Below, in pieces: positions 39,381-48,557 of a stretch of 64,000 bases of DNA. The position numbers and the translations under genes were made by a program. This stretch comes from Streptomyces endophytica (GTDB lineage: Bacteria > Actinomycetota > Actinomycetes > Streptomycetales > Streptomycetaceae): NCBI RefSeq assembly GCF_026153355.1, contig NZ_CP110636.1:4092001-4156000 (forward strand), read 5' to 3'. The notes below the pieces were generated by a model. The model did not search any database, had not been told where the DNA came from, and saw only the letters and a list, made by a program, of their open reading frames with translations. Every line of letters starts with the position of its first letter. Position 1 is the first letter of the stretch.

Positions 39381-40294
39381 AGTATTCCGGGCCGTACGCC
39401 CTGCTCGACGAGGTGGACGGCGTGGTACCGGCCGCTGAGCGTCAGCTCCTGCTGGGCGCTGCGCGGGGCGCCCGCCGAGGCCTGGGCGAAGCGGCGGCAG
39501 CGCACCGGCAGCGCCGCCTCGTCGAACCGCACCTGCAGCACGTACTGGCAGCCGGCGAAGCTGAAACCGCGCAGGTACTCGCTGCTGGGACCGCCGCTGC
39601 CGTCCTCGAAGACGTAGCCGAAGACATGGGTGTCGCCCGCCCGCAGCCGGGTGTCGAAGAGCAGCTCGGCGACCACCACACCGGCCTCGGCGTGCCCGCG
39701 CACCCGGCCCAGCCGGCAGTTCTCCCCGGCGTGCACCCGCACCCGGCCGGGCTCGCAGCCCGCCTCGCCGCGGTGGATGGCGACATAGCGGTCCACGCCG
39801 TCCCGGTGGGCCCGGACCACCTGGTGGGACTCCCGCTCGACGAGCTGGCGCTGCGGCCCGATGCGGACCCGTTCGTGGTGGCCGACGGTGTGCAGCCCGC
39901 CGTCCGCGGGCGCCTCCAGCTCGGCGAACAGCCGCTGCAGCGCGTCGGCGGGCGCCACCAGCGAGCGGTACGTGCGGGCGACCGGCCGCTCGGCCTCCGG
40001 GCGGGCACCGCCCTGCGGCACCAGCAGCCGGTGCAGGGACTGCGCGGGCAGCTCCAGGACCTCCTCCAGCGCGCGGACCGCCCGCAGCGATTCGGGCCGC
40101 TGCGGCCGCCGGGCGCCCTGCTGCCAGTAGCTCAGGCTGGTCACCCCGATGGTGATGCCGCGCTGGGCGAGCTTGTGCTGGACACGGGTGAGGGCCAGCC
40201 CCCGGGCGGTGAGCGCGGAGCGCAGGGCGAGATGGAACGGACCGGTCCGCAGGAGCTGGGCCAGCTCGGTCGACTGGGGAGTGTTCTGTGCCAT
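39356..40294 (-). CDS. XRE-like helix-turn-helix regulator with large C-terminal domain
   Basis: 312 residues. ATG at 40294. The N-terminal HTH (~15-80) reads FHLALRSALTARGLALTRVQ, HKLAQRGITIGVTSLSYWQQ and GARRPQRPESLRAVRALEEV. Residues ~100-312 form a beta-rich domain with no named family I recognise (HTVGHHERVRIGPQRQLVER, YVAIHRGEAGCEPGRVRVHA, GVVVAELLFDTRLRAGDTHV, FSFAGCQYVLQVRFDEAALP). The HTH type occurs in many streptomycete single regulators. A 12-nt palindrome sits 23 nt upstream. Confidence 0.78.
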   Translation of the reverse strand: MAQNTPQSTELAQLLRTGPFHLALRSALTARGLALTRVQHKLAQRGITIGVTSLSYWQQGARRPQRPESLRAVRALEEVLELPAQSLHRLLVPQGGARPEAERPVARTYRSLVAPADALQRLFAELEAPADGGLHTVGHHERVRIGPQRQLVERESHQVVRAHRDGVDRYVAIHRGEAGCEPGRVRVHAGENCRLGRVRGHAEAGVVVAELLFDTRLRAGDTHVFGYVFEDGSGGPSSEYLRGFSFAGCQYVLQVRFDEAALPVRCRRFAQASAGAPRSAQQELTLSGRYHAVHLVEQGVRPGILGIGWDWG

Positions 40295-40316
40295 GTCCTC
40301 TTCCTCCGGCGCGCGG

Positions 40317-40395
40317 GTGAACGTTCACAACCGGATTGCGCGCCGCGTGCTCTCCATGCCTGTTCACTGCAGTACGCCGGGCACCGGTCGTTCAC
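40317..40395. promoter_or_regulatory. Candidate operator: GTGAACGTTCAC palindrome plus two GTTCAC half-sites
   Basis: A perfect 12-nt palindrome at 40317-40328, with further GTTCAC copies at 40362-40367 and 40390-40395. They lie in the 237-nt gap between the XRE regulator (minus) and the secreted protease (plus), suggesting one regulator controls both directions. Confidence 0.55.
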
Positions 40396-40531
40396 ATCCG
40401 GGCCCGTCCGTCCACACCCCCATGTCATCCCGCATTGAAGCGTGTTGACCTGCCTGCGACAACACCCGATGCTCCTTCGCAAGCATCCGGATGCGCTCCT
40501 CTCCCCCTCACCCCCCATCGGGAGGAACGCC

Positions 40532-41179
40532 ATGCCACGTGCACCCCTGTCCCGCCGGAGATGGCTGTCGGCCGCGGCGCTCACCACCGCCGTACTGACC
40601 GCCTCCTCCACCGCGACCGCCGCGGCGGCCACCCCGCCCGCCCGTCCGTCGCACCCCGCCGCCACGGCAGCCACCGCGGCCGCCCCCGCGCGCCCCCTGA
40701 CCGCCAACCAACTCGACATCTCCATGCAGGCCCAGGAGAAGACCAACTGGTGCTGGGCCGGCTCCGGCAACACCATCGCCTCCTGGTACGGCAGGAACTA
40801 CAGCCAGAACCAGTTCTGCAACGCCGCGTTCAACCGCCAGCAGGGCACTACCTGCCCCAACAACCAGGCCACCCTCGGCAACGTGCAGAACGCCTTCGAC
40901 TGGATGGGCATCAACTCCGGCTCCTACGTGACCGGATGGCTCCGCTTCAGCACCGTCCAGAGCGAGATCAACGCCAACCGGCCCGTCGAGACCCGGATCC
41001 AGTGGTCCTCCGGCGGTGGCCACATGCACGTCGTCTACGGCTACGACACCGACAACAACTGGATCTACTGGGGCGACCCCTGGCCCTCCAACTACCGTTA
41101 CAACTGGGGCGATTTCGACAACTACGTCAACGGCAGCTCCTTCTCCTGGACGCACTCCCTCTACCGGATAGGAGCCTGA
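40532..41179 (+). CDS. Secreted papain-like cysteine protease (AvrRpt2/C70-like)
   Basis: 215 residues. ATG at 40532 behind GGGAGGAACG. Residues 1-33 are an export signal (SRRRWLSAAALTTAVLT ... AAA), then an Ala/Pro linker. The papain-like core reads ISMQAQEKTNWCWAGSGNTI (nucleophile C74), TRIQWSSGGGHMHVVYGYDT (catalytic H164 or H166) and WIYWGDPWPSNY (D182). The WCWA-x-SxN arrangement is that of the papain-like family PF12385. Inferred to be an extracellular protease. It is followed 3 nt later by a gene for a surface-type partner. Confidence 0.85.
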   Translation: MPRAPLSRRRWLSAAALTTAVLTASSTATAAAATPPARPSHPAATAATAAAPARPLTANQLDISMQAQEKTNWCWAGSGNTIASWYGRNYSQNQFCNAAFNRQQGTTCPNNQATLGNVQNAFDWMGINSGSYVTGWLRFSTVQSEINANRPVETRIQWSSGGGHMHVVYGYDTDNNWIYWGDPWPSNYRYNWGDFDNYVNGSSFSWTHSLYRIGA

Positions 41180-41182
41180 GGC

Positions 41183-42061
41183 ATGACGCAGCGCACCGCC
41201 GCCCCCACCGTCGTCCGCGCCGTCGCCACCGGAGCGCTCGCCACCGCCCTGATCGGCCTCGCGCCGTACGCCGCGGTCGCCGCCCCGGTCCCCGCGCCGC
41301 AGGCACCGGCCCGGGCGAGCCTCACCGCGGCCCACGACGCGGCCGCCGACCCCGCGACCCTCAACACCCTGGCCCGCTTCTTCGCCGCCGCCGCGAAACA
41401 CTCCGGCGCGGCGGCCGTGGCGCCCGGCGCCGTACGGCCGCACATCGAGGGCACCGCCGTCCCCGTCTACGCCCTCTCCCCGGACTTCGTCCGCGGCACC
41501 GCCCACGCCCCCGTCGCCCGCCTGGAGTTCCTCGCCAGCAAGGCCGTCGCCGCCGACGGCCGCACCGCCTCGGTGTGGACCGTGCGCCAGGGCCGCACCT
41601 GGAAGGTCGTCAACATCGCCAGCGGCGACGACGAGACCCGCTACACCGCGGCCGGCGCCGCCCGGGACGCGGCCGGCACGGTCTTCCACGAGCCGCAGAT
41701 CGACGCCTGGTACCTCCAGCGCGGCGACCGCATCGAGCCCCTGGACGCGGACGCCCGGAAGGCCGTCGGCGCCCACGGCACCACCGTGGCCGCCTACCGC
41801 AAGCGGGTGGCGAAGGCCTACGGCGACAAGCTCCCCGGCTCCGCGTACGACAAGCGCGGCGAGGCCGGCGGCTACGGCCCGGAGACCGCGGAGCGGGCCG
41901 CGCCCGCCGCGGAGCCGGCCGCCCGGCAGCCCGCACAGGCCTCCGCGGTACCGGACGGCGGCCTGCCCGTGACCGCCGCCACCACCGCGGCCGGCGCCGC
42001 CGCACTGCTCGCCCTGGGCCTGTCCACCGCGACCGCCCTGCGCCGGCGCCGCCACCGCTGA
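41183..42061 (+). CDS. Secreted protein with LPVTA-type C-terminal anchor, partner of the protease
   Basis: 292 residues. ATG 3 nt past the protease stop, so a two-gene operon. Signal peptide 1-33 (VVRAVATGALATALIGLAPY ...). Residues 40-240 form a globular domain I do not recognise (LNTLARFFAAAAKHSGAAAV, PVARLEFLASKAVAADGRTA, FHEPQIDAWYLQRGDRIEPL). The C-terminus has LPVTA (261-265), a hydrophobic segment and RRRRHR, the layout of a sortase sorting signal with Ala in place of the usual Gly. It may also stay as a membrane anchor. Possibly a substrate, inhibitor or chaperone of the protease. Confidence 0.7.
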   Translation: MTQRTAAPTVVRAVATGALATALIGLAPYAAVAAPVPAPQAPARASLTAAHDAAADPATLNTLARFFAAAAKHSGAAAVAPGAVRPHIEGTAVPVYALSPDFVRGTAHAPVARLEFLASKAVAADGRTASVWTVRQGRTWKVVNIASGDDETRYTAAGAARDAAGTVFHEPQIDAWYLQRGDRIEPLDADARKAVGAHGTTVAAYRKRVAKAYGDKLPGSAYDKRGEAGGYGPETAERAAPAAEPAARQPAQASAVPDGGLPVTAATTAAGAAALLALGLSTATALRRRRHR

Positions 42062-42133
42062 CCAGGGCCCCCGGCCGCCTGCCCGCCACCCCCACGGCGG
42101 GCAGGCACCCCGGCCGCGGTCCGGACACCGTGA

Positions 42134-42156
42134 TTGTCGGTGGCGGTCAGTAGGGT
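42134..42156 (+). promoter_or_regulatory. PafBC-type DNA-damage promoter of uvrC
   Basis: TTGTCGGTG (42134-42142), 8 nt, TAGGGT (42151-42156): exact consensus. Seven nucleotides to the ATG at 42164, so leaderless. Confidence 0.87.
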
Positions 42157-42163
42157 GGGGTTC

Positions 42164-44230
42164 ATGGCAGACCCCAGCAGCTACCGACCCAAGCCGGGAC
42201 AGATCCCCGACTCGCCGGGGGTCTACAAATTCCGCGACGAGCACGGCCGGGTCATCTACGTCGGCAAGGCCAAGAGCCTGCGCCAGCGCCTGGCCAACTA
42301 CTTCCAGGACCTGGCGGGCCTCCACCCGCGCACCCGCACGATGGTCACCACCGCCGCCTCGGTGGAATGGACCGTCGTCTCCACCGAGGTCGAGGCCCTC
42401 CAGCTCGAATACAGCTGGATCAAGGAGTTCGACCCCCGCTTCAACGTCAAATACCGCGACGACAAGAGCTATCCGTACCTCGCCGTCACCCTCAACGAGG
42501 ACTTCCCCCGCGCCCAGGTCATGCGCGGCGCCAAGAAGAAGGGCGTGCGCTACTTCGGCCCGTACGCCCACGCCTGGGCCATCCGTGAGACCGTCGACCT
42601 CATGCTGCGGGTCTTCCCCGTCCGCACCTGCTCCGCCGGCGTCTTCAAGCGCTCCGCCCAGATCGGCCGCCCCTGCCTGCTCGGCTACATCGGCAAGTGC
42701 TCCGCCCCCTGCGTCGGCCGGATCTCCGAAGCCGACCACCGCGAACTCGCCGAGGAATTCTGCGACTTCATGGCCGGCCGCACCGGCGCCTACATCCGCC
42801 GCCTGGAGCGCAGCATGCAGGACGCCGCCGAGGAGATGGAGTACGAACGCGCCGCCCGGCTCCGCGACGACATAGGCGCCCTCAAGCGGGCCATGGAGAA
42901 GAGCGCCGTCGTCCTCGCCGACGCCACCGACGCCGACCTGATCGCGGTCGCCGAGGACGAACTCGAAGCCGCCGTCCAGATCTTCCACGTCCGCGGCGGC
43001 CGGGTCCGCGGCCAGCGCGGCTGGGTCACCGACAAGGTCGAGGCGGTCACCACCGGCGACCTCGTCGAACACGCCCTCCAGCAGCTCTACGGCGAGGAAC
43101 AGGGCGACGCCGTACCCAAGGAAGTACTGGTCCCCGCCCTCCCCGACCCCGTCGAACCGGTCGCCCAGTGGCTCACCCAGCGCCGCGGCTCACAGGTCTC
43201 CCTGCGCATCCCGCAGCGCGGCGACAAGAAGGACCTGATGGCCACGGTCGGCCGCAACGCCCAGCAGGCCCTCGCCCTGCACAAGACCAAGCGCGCCTCC
43301 GACCTGACCACCCGCTCCCGCGCCCTGGAGGAGATCGCCGAGGCCCTCGGCCTGGACTCGGTCCCGCTGCGCATCGAGTGCTTCGACATCTCCCACCTCC
43401 AGGGCGAGGACGTGGTCGCCTCCATGGTGGTCTTCGAGGACGGCCTGGCCCGGAAGAGCGAATACCGCCGCTTCCAGATCAAGGGATTCGCCGGACAGGA
43501 CGACGTCCGGTCCATGCACGAAGTCATCGGCCGCCGCTTCCGGCGCTACCTCCAGGAGAAGCAGAAGTCCGGGGAGTGGACCGAGGAGCCCGGACAGCCC
43601 GACGGCGAGGACCCCGAGAACCCCGAGAACCCCGAGGACACCGCCCCCGCCCCCGACGGCCCGCTCGACGACGACGGCCGCCCCAAGCGGTTCGCCTACC
43701 CTCCCCAGCTCGTCGTCGTCGACGGCGGCGCCCCCCAGGTCGCGGCCGCCCGCCGGGCCATGGACGAGCTCGGCATCGACGACGTCGCCGTCTGCGGCCT
43801 GGCCAAGCGCCTGGAGGAGGTCTGGCTGCCCGGCGAGGACGACCCGGTCGTCCTGCCCCGCAGCAGCGAGGGCCTCTACCTCCTCCAGCGCGTCCGCGAC
43901 GAGGCACACCGCTTCGCGATCACCTACCAGCGCAGCAAGCGCACCAAGCGGCTGAAGGCCTCGCCCCTCGACGCCGTGCCCGGCCTCGGCGACACCCGCC
44001 GCCAGGCACTGCTCAAGCACTTCGGCTCGCTGAAGAAGCTGCGGGCCGCGACGATCGACGAGATCTGCGCCGTCCCGGGGGTCGGCCGCAAGACCGCAGA
44101 AACGGTCGCCGCCGCACTGGCCGGAGCGGCACCGACCGCTCCCGCGGTGAACACCGCCACAGGAGAGATCATTGAGGATGACGGGGCCCCACCGGCCGCG
44201 TTGTCGGCAGAACGGGGGCAGGAACCATGA
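42164..44230 (+). CDS. uvrC: Excinuclease ABC subunit C
   Basis: 688 residues, complete; start fixed by the promoter. It makes both incisions in nucleotide excision repair. Visible parts: GIY-YIG nuclease (DSPGVYKFRDEHGRVIYVGK, 3' incision), a Cys cluster (RPCLLGYIGKCSAPCVGRIS), a UVR domain (MEYERAARLRDDIGALKRAM) that contacts UvrB, the RNase H-like nuclease (LRIECFDISHLQGEDVVASM ... PQLVVVDGGAPQVAAARRAM, 5' incision) and C-terminal helix-hairpin-helix pairs (AVPGLGDTRRQALLKHF, AVPGVGRKTAETVAAAL). An acidic insert (DPENPENPED) lies near 490. Its stop overlaps rapZ (ATGA). Confidence 0.97.
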   Translation: MADPSSYRPKPGQIPDSPGVYKFRDEHGRVIYVGKAKSLRQRLANYFQDLAGLHPRTRTMVTTAASVEWTVVSTEVEALQLEYSWIKEFDPRFNVKYRDDKSYPYLAVTLNEDFPRAQVMRGAKKKGVRYFGPYAHAWAIRETVDLMLRVFPVRTCSAGVFKRSAQIGRPCLLGYIGKCSAPCVGRISEADHRELAEEFCDFMAGRTGAYIRRLERSMQDAAEEMEYERAARLRDDIGALKRAMEKSAVVLADATDADLIAVAEDELEAAVQIFHVRGGRVRGQRGWVTDKVEAVTTGDLVEHALQQLYGEEQGDAVPKEVLVPALPDPVEPVAQWLTQRRGSQVSLRIPQRGDKKDLMATVGRNAQQALALHKTKRASDLTTRSRALEEIAEALGLDSVPLRIECFDISHLQGEDVVASMVVFEDGLARKSEYRRFQIKGFAGQDDVRSMHEVIGRRFRRYLQEKQKSGEWTEEPGQPDGEDPENPENPEDTAPAPDGPLDDDGRPKRFAYPPQLVVVDGGAPQVAAARRAMDELGIDDVAVCGLAKRLEEVWLPGEDDPVVLPRSSEGLYLLQRVRDEAHRFAITYQRSKRTKRLKASPLDAVPGLGDTRRQALLKHFGSLKKLRAATIDEICAVPGVGRKTAETVAAALAGAAPTAPAVNTATGEIIEDDGAPPAALSAERGQEP

Positions 44231-45179
44231 GCACAGAGCACGAGACGCAGGAAACCGAGAGAGACGGTGCAGAGGTGAGTACGGGCACGATGCGCGAGTC
44301 CGACCAGGGCGAGAGCGCCGCGATCCCCGAGCTGGTGATCATCTCCGGGATGTCCGGCGCCGGCCGCAGCACGGCCGCCAAGTGCCTGGAGGACCTCGGC
44401 TGGTTCGTCGTCGACAACATCCCGCCCGAGCTGATCCCCCGATGGTCGAGCTCGGCGCCCGTTCCCAGGGCAACGTCGCCCGGATCGCCGTGGTCGTCGA
44501 CGTCCGCGGCCGCCGCTTCTTCGCCAACCTCAAGGAGTCCCTGGCCACCCTCGACGCGCAGAACGTCAAGCGCCGCATCGTCTTCCTGGAATCCTCCGAC
44601 GAGGCCCTGGTGCGCCGCTTCGAGTCCGTCCGCCGCCCGCACCCCCTCCAGGGCGACGGCCGCATCGTCGACGGCATCGCCGCCGAACGCGACCTGCTGC
44701 GCGAGCTGCGCGGCGACGCCGACCTGGTCATCGACACCTCCAGCCTCAACGTCCACGAACTCCGCGCCAAGATGGACGCCCAGTTCGCCGGCGAAGAGGT
44801 CCCCGAGCTCCGCGCCACCGTCATGTCCTTCGGCTTCAAGTACGGCCTGCCCGTCGACGCCGACATGGTCATCGACTGCCGCTTCATCCCCAACCCGCAC
44901 TGGGTCCCCGAGCTCCGCCCCTTCACCGGCCTCAACGACGAGGTCTCCCACTACGTCTTCAGCCAGCCCGGCTCCAAGGAGTTCCTCGACGGCTACGCCG
45001 AGCTGCTGCGGATCGTCGCCGAGGGCTACCGCCGCGAGGGCAAGCGTTACGTCACCATCGCCGTGGGCTGCACCGGCGGCAAGCACCGCAGCGTCGCGAT
45101 GTCCGAGAAGCTCGCCCACCGGCTGGTTTCCGAAGGGGTGGAAACCGTCGTCGTCCACCGTGACATGGGGCGCGAGTGA
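44227..45179 (+). CDS. rapZ: RapZ/YvcJ-family nucleotide-binding protein (one frameshift)
   Basis: About 317 residues. ATG overlaps the uvrC stop. Walker A is in IISGMSGAGRSTAAKCLEDLG, then WFVVDNIPPELIP. The frame is lost in a C run at 44436-44441 (five C where six are expected) and continues MVELGARSQGNVARIAVVVD, VFLESSDEALVRRFESVRRP and the C-terminal VAVGCTGGKHRSVAMSEKLA. RapZ binds nucleotides and, in enterobacteria, small RNAs; the actinobacterial role is less clear. The uvrC-rapZ-yvcK-whiA order is conserved. A single homopolymer base is the likely cause of the break. Confidence 0.92.
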
Positions 45180-46237
45180 GCGGCCGCACACCACGGCTGC
45201 GCCGGGTCCGCCGATTCGTCCCCAGCGGCCGTACGACGAAGGGCGCCACCCCCAAGGTGGTGGCGCTCGGCGGAGGCATGGGCCTGTCCGCCTCCCTCGC
45301 CGCGCTCCGCCGCATCACCGGCGACCTCACGGCCGTCGTCACGGTCGCCGACGACGGCGGCTCCAGCGGCCGGCTCCGCGATGAGCTCGGCGTGCTGCCG
45401 CCCGGCGACCTGCGCAAGGCACTGGCCGCCCTGTGCGGCGACGACGACTGGGGCCAGACCTGGGCCCGGGTCATCCAGCACCGCTTCCAGAGCGAGGGCG
45501 ACCTGCACGACCACGCCGTCGGCAACCTGCTCATCGTCGCCCTGTGGGAGCAGCTCGGCGACCACGTCCAGGCGCTCGACCTGGTCGGCAAGCTGCTCGG
45601 CGCACAGGGCCGGGTACTGCCCATGTCGGCCGTCCCCCTGGAGCTCCAGGCGCAGGTCAGGGGCCACGACCCGGACCACCCCGACGACGTCTCCACGGTC
45701 CGCGGCCAGGCCACCGTCGCCCTGACCCGCGGCGAGGTGCAGTCCGTCCACGTCGTCCCCGAGGACCCGCCGGCCGTCCCCGAGGCGGTCGCCGCGGTCC
45801 GTGACGCCGACTGGGTGGTTCTCGGCCCCGGATCCTGGTTCTCCTCCGTGATCCCCCATCTGCTGGTGCCACAGCTGCGCGAGGCCCTGGAGGAGACCAA
45901 GGCCCGCAAGGTCCTCTCCCTCAACCTCGCACCGCAGCCGGGCGAAACCGAAGGCTTCTCCCCGCAGCGTCATTTGGAGGTTTTGGCCCGACACGCCCCT
46001 AAACTCGCCTTCGACGTGGTGCTGGCCGACAAGGCCGCCGTGCCCGACATCGATGGCCTGACGGTTGCCGCCAAGCAGCTCGTCGGCAGCGAGGTCGAGC
46101 TGGCGGCGGTCGCGGCGCAAGGAGACGACGCCCGGTCGACCGCCGGGGGAGCCCCCGACCGGCACGACCCGGAGCTGCTGGCCGCCGCGTACGACCGTAT
46201 TTTTCGGATGCATGGAAGGATCGGCCCATGGCGATGA
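45176..46237 (+). CDS. yvcK: YvcK/CofD-like gluconeogenesis factor
   Basis: 353 residues, complete. The GTG at 45176 overlaps the rapZ stop (GTGA). A basic N-terminus is followed by KVVALGGGMGLSASLAALRR (nucleotide-binding GGG), TAVVTVADDGGSSGRLRDEL, VLPPGDLRKALAALCGDD and HDHAVGNLLIVALWEQLG, all CofD-fold signatures. YvcK proteins bind UDP-sugars and link central carbon metabolism to cell-wall growth in Gram-positives. Its end overlaps the whiA start by 10 nt. Confidence 0.93.
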   Translation: MSGRTPRLRRVRRFVPSGRTTKGATPKVVALGGGMGLSASLAALRRITGDLTAVVTVADDGGSSGRLRDELGVLPPGDLRKALAALCGDDDWGQTWARVIQHRFQSEGDLHDHAVGNLLIVALWEQLGDHVQALDLVGKLLGAQGRVLPMSAVPLELQAQVRGHDPDHPDDVSTVRGQATVALTRGEVQSVHVVPEDPPAVPEAVAAVRDADWVVLGPGSWFSSVIPHLLVPQLREALEETKARKVLSLNLAPQPGETEGFSPQRHLEVLARHAPKLAFDVVLADKAAVPDIDGLTVAAKQLVGSEVELAAVAAQGDDARSTAGGAPDRHDPELLAAAYDRIFRMHGRIGPWR

Positions 46238-47217
46238 CGGCTGCGGTGAAGGATGAGATCTCCCGGCTCCCCGTCACCCGGACCTGCTGCCGGAAGTCGG
46301 AGGTCTCGTCGATCCTGCGGTTCGCGGGAGGTCTGCACCTGGTCAGCGGACGCATTGTGATCGAGGCCGAGCTGGACACGGGCATCGCTGCCCGCCGGCT
46401 CCGCAAGGACATCCTGGAGATCTTCGGGCACAGCTCCGACCTGGTGGTGATGGCCCCCGGCGGACTGCGGCGCGGCAGCCGCTACGTCGTACGGGTGGTC
46501 GCCGGCGGCGACCAGCTGGCCCGCCAGACCGGCCTGGTCGACGGCCGCGGCCGCCCCATCCGCGGACTGCCCCCACAGGTCGTCTCCGGCGCCACCTGCG
46601 ACGCCGAGGCCGCCTGGCGCGGCGCCTTCCTCGCCCACGGCTCGCTCACCGAACCGGGCCGCTCCTCCTCCCTGGAGGTCACCTGCCCCGGCCCCGAGGC
46701 GGCCCTCGCCCTGGTCGGCGCGGCCCGCCGCCTCGGCATCGGCGCCAAGGCCCGCGAGGTCCGCGGCGTGGACCGCGTCGTCGTCCGTGACGGTGACGCG
46801 ATCGGCGCCCTGCTGACCCGGCTCGGCGCCCACGAGTCGGTGCTCGCCTGGGAGGAGCGGCGGATGCGCCGCGAGGTCCGCGCCACCGCCAACCGCCTCG
46901 CCAACTTCGACGACGCCAACCTCCGCCGCTCGGCGCGCGCCGCGGTCGCCGCGGGCGCCCGCGTACAGCGCGCACTGGAGATCCTCGGCGAGGAGGTTCC
47001 CGAGCACCTCGCCGCGGCCGGCCGGCTGCGCATGGAACACAAGCAGGCCTCCCTGGAGGAGCTCGGCGCCCTCGCCGACCCGCCGCTCACCAAGGACGCG
47101 GTCGCCGGCCGGATCCGCCGCCTCCTGGCGATGGCCGACAAGCGCGCCCAGGACCTCGGCATCCCCGGCACCGAATCCAACCTCACCGAGGAACTCGCCG
47201 AGGGCATGGTCGGCTGA
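46228..47217 (+). CDS. whiA: Sporulation regulator WhiA
   Basis: 329 residues, complete. MAMTAAVKDEISRLPVTRTC starts a LAGLIDADG homing-endonuclease-like domain (SSILRFAGGLHLVSGRIVIE, AWRGAFLAHGSLTEPGRSSS) without nuclease activity. The C-terminal DNA-binding region is NFDDANLRRSARAAVAAGARVQ and KQASLEELGALADPPLTKDA (helix-turn-helix). WhiA acts with WhiB to start sporulation septation, activating ftsZ and related genes. It overlaps yvcK and is followed by a strong terminator. Confidence 0.96.
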   Translation: MAMTAAVKDEISRLPVTRTCCRKSEVSSILRFAGGLHLVSGRIVIEAELDTGIAARRLRKDILEIFGHSSDLVVMAPGGLRRGSRYVVRVVAGGDQLARQTGLVDGRGRPIRGLPPQVVSGATCDAEAAWRGAFLAHGSLTEPGRSSSLEVTCPGPEAALALVGAARRLGIGAKAREVRGVDRVVVRDGDAIGALLTRLGAHESVLAWEERRMRREVRATANRLANFDDANLRRSARAAVAAGARVQRALEILGEEVPEHLAAAGRLRMEHKQASLEELGALADPPLTKDAVAGRIRRLLAMADKRAQDLGIPGTESNLTEELAEGMVG

Positions 47218-47241
47218 CCCGACCTCCTCATCCGCCCATTC

Positions 47242-47273
47242 CGCCCCCGGTGCCACAAACCGCACCGGGGGCG
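47242..47273 (+). terminator. Terminator hairpin after whiA
   Basis: CGCCCCCGGTGC (47242-47253) and GCACCGGGGGCG (47262-47273) form a perfect 12-bp stem with an 8-nt loop. Confidence 0.8.
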
Positions 47274-47331
47274 TCCTCGTGTGCCCGCGGATCCGGCCGA
47301 AAGTGCTCATCTGAGAAGCATCGAGCGCGTT

Positions 47332-47360
47332 TTGTCAATGTCACGTACGTCTCGTATAGG
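47332..47360 (+). promoter_or_regulatory. Housekeeping-type promoter of gap
   Basis: TTGTCA (47332-47337), 17-nt spacer, TATAGG (47355-47360): a good HrdB/sigma-70 match about 80 nt before the start codon. TTGTCAATG differs from the damage motif, so this is not a PafBC site. Confidence 0.7.
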
Positions 47361-47439
47361 GGGTAGGGTCGGAGGCGGTCGGGGACAGCCCATACAGCTC
47401 GCCGGTGTCTTACCGGCGTACCAACGAGGAGATCGGTTC

Positions 47440-48444
<1,005 letters not shown>

Positions 48445-48479
48445 TATCTCTGCCTGATACCCCAGGCACCGAGGTGTGA

Positions 48480-48527
48480 AGGACGGGGCTCGTACGGCGC
48501 GACGAAGCGTCGTACGAGCCCCGTCCT
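48480..48527 (+). terminator. 17-bp hairpin between gap and pgk
   Basis: 48480-48496 and 48511-48527 are exact reverse complements (AGGACGGGGCTCGTACG and its complement) with a 14-nt loop. Without a T-run it may act as a partial terminator or RNA-stability element that sets gap above pgk-tpiA levels. Confidence 0.7.
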
Positions 48528-48557
48528 GCGACCGAATCAAGCGACGGAGCACTTCCC

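Noticed and set aside
41047..41055. CACCGACAA (reverse of the damage-promoter -35)
   Set aside because: Lies inside the protease gene and has no TANNNT at the right spacing.
43027..43035. Another CACCGACAA
   Set aside because: Inside uvrC, with no -10 match.
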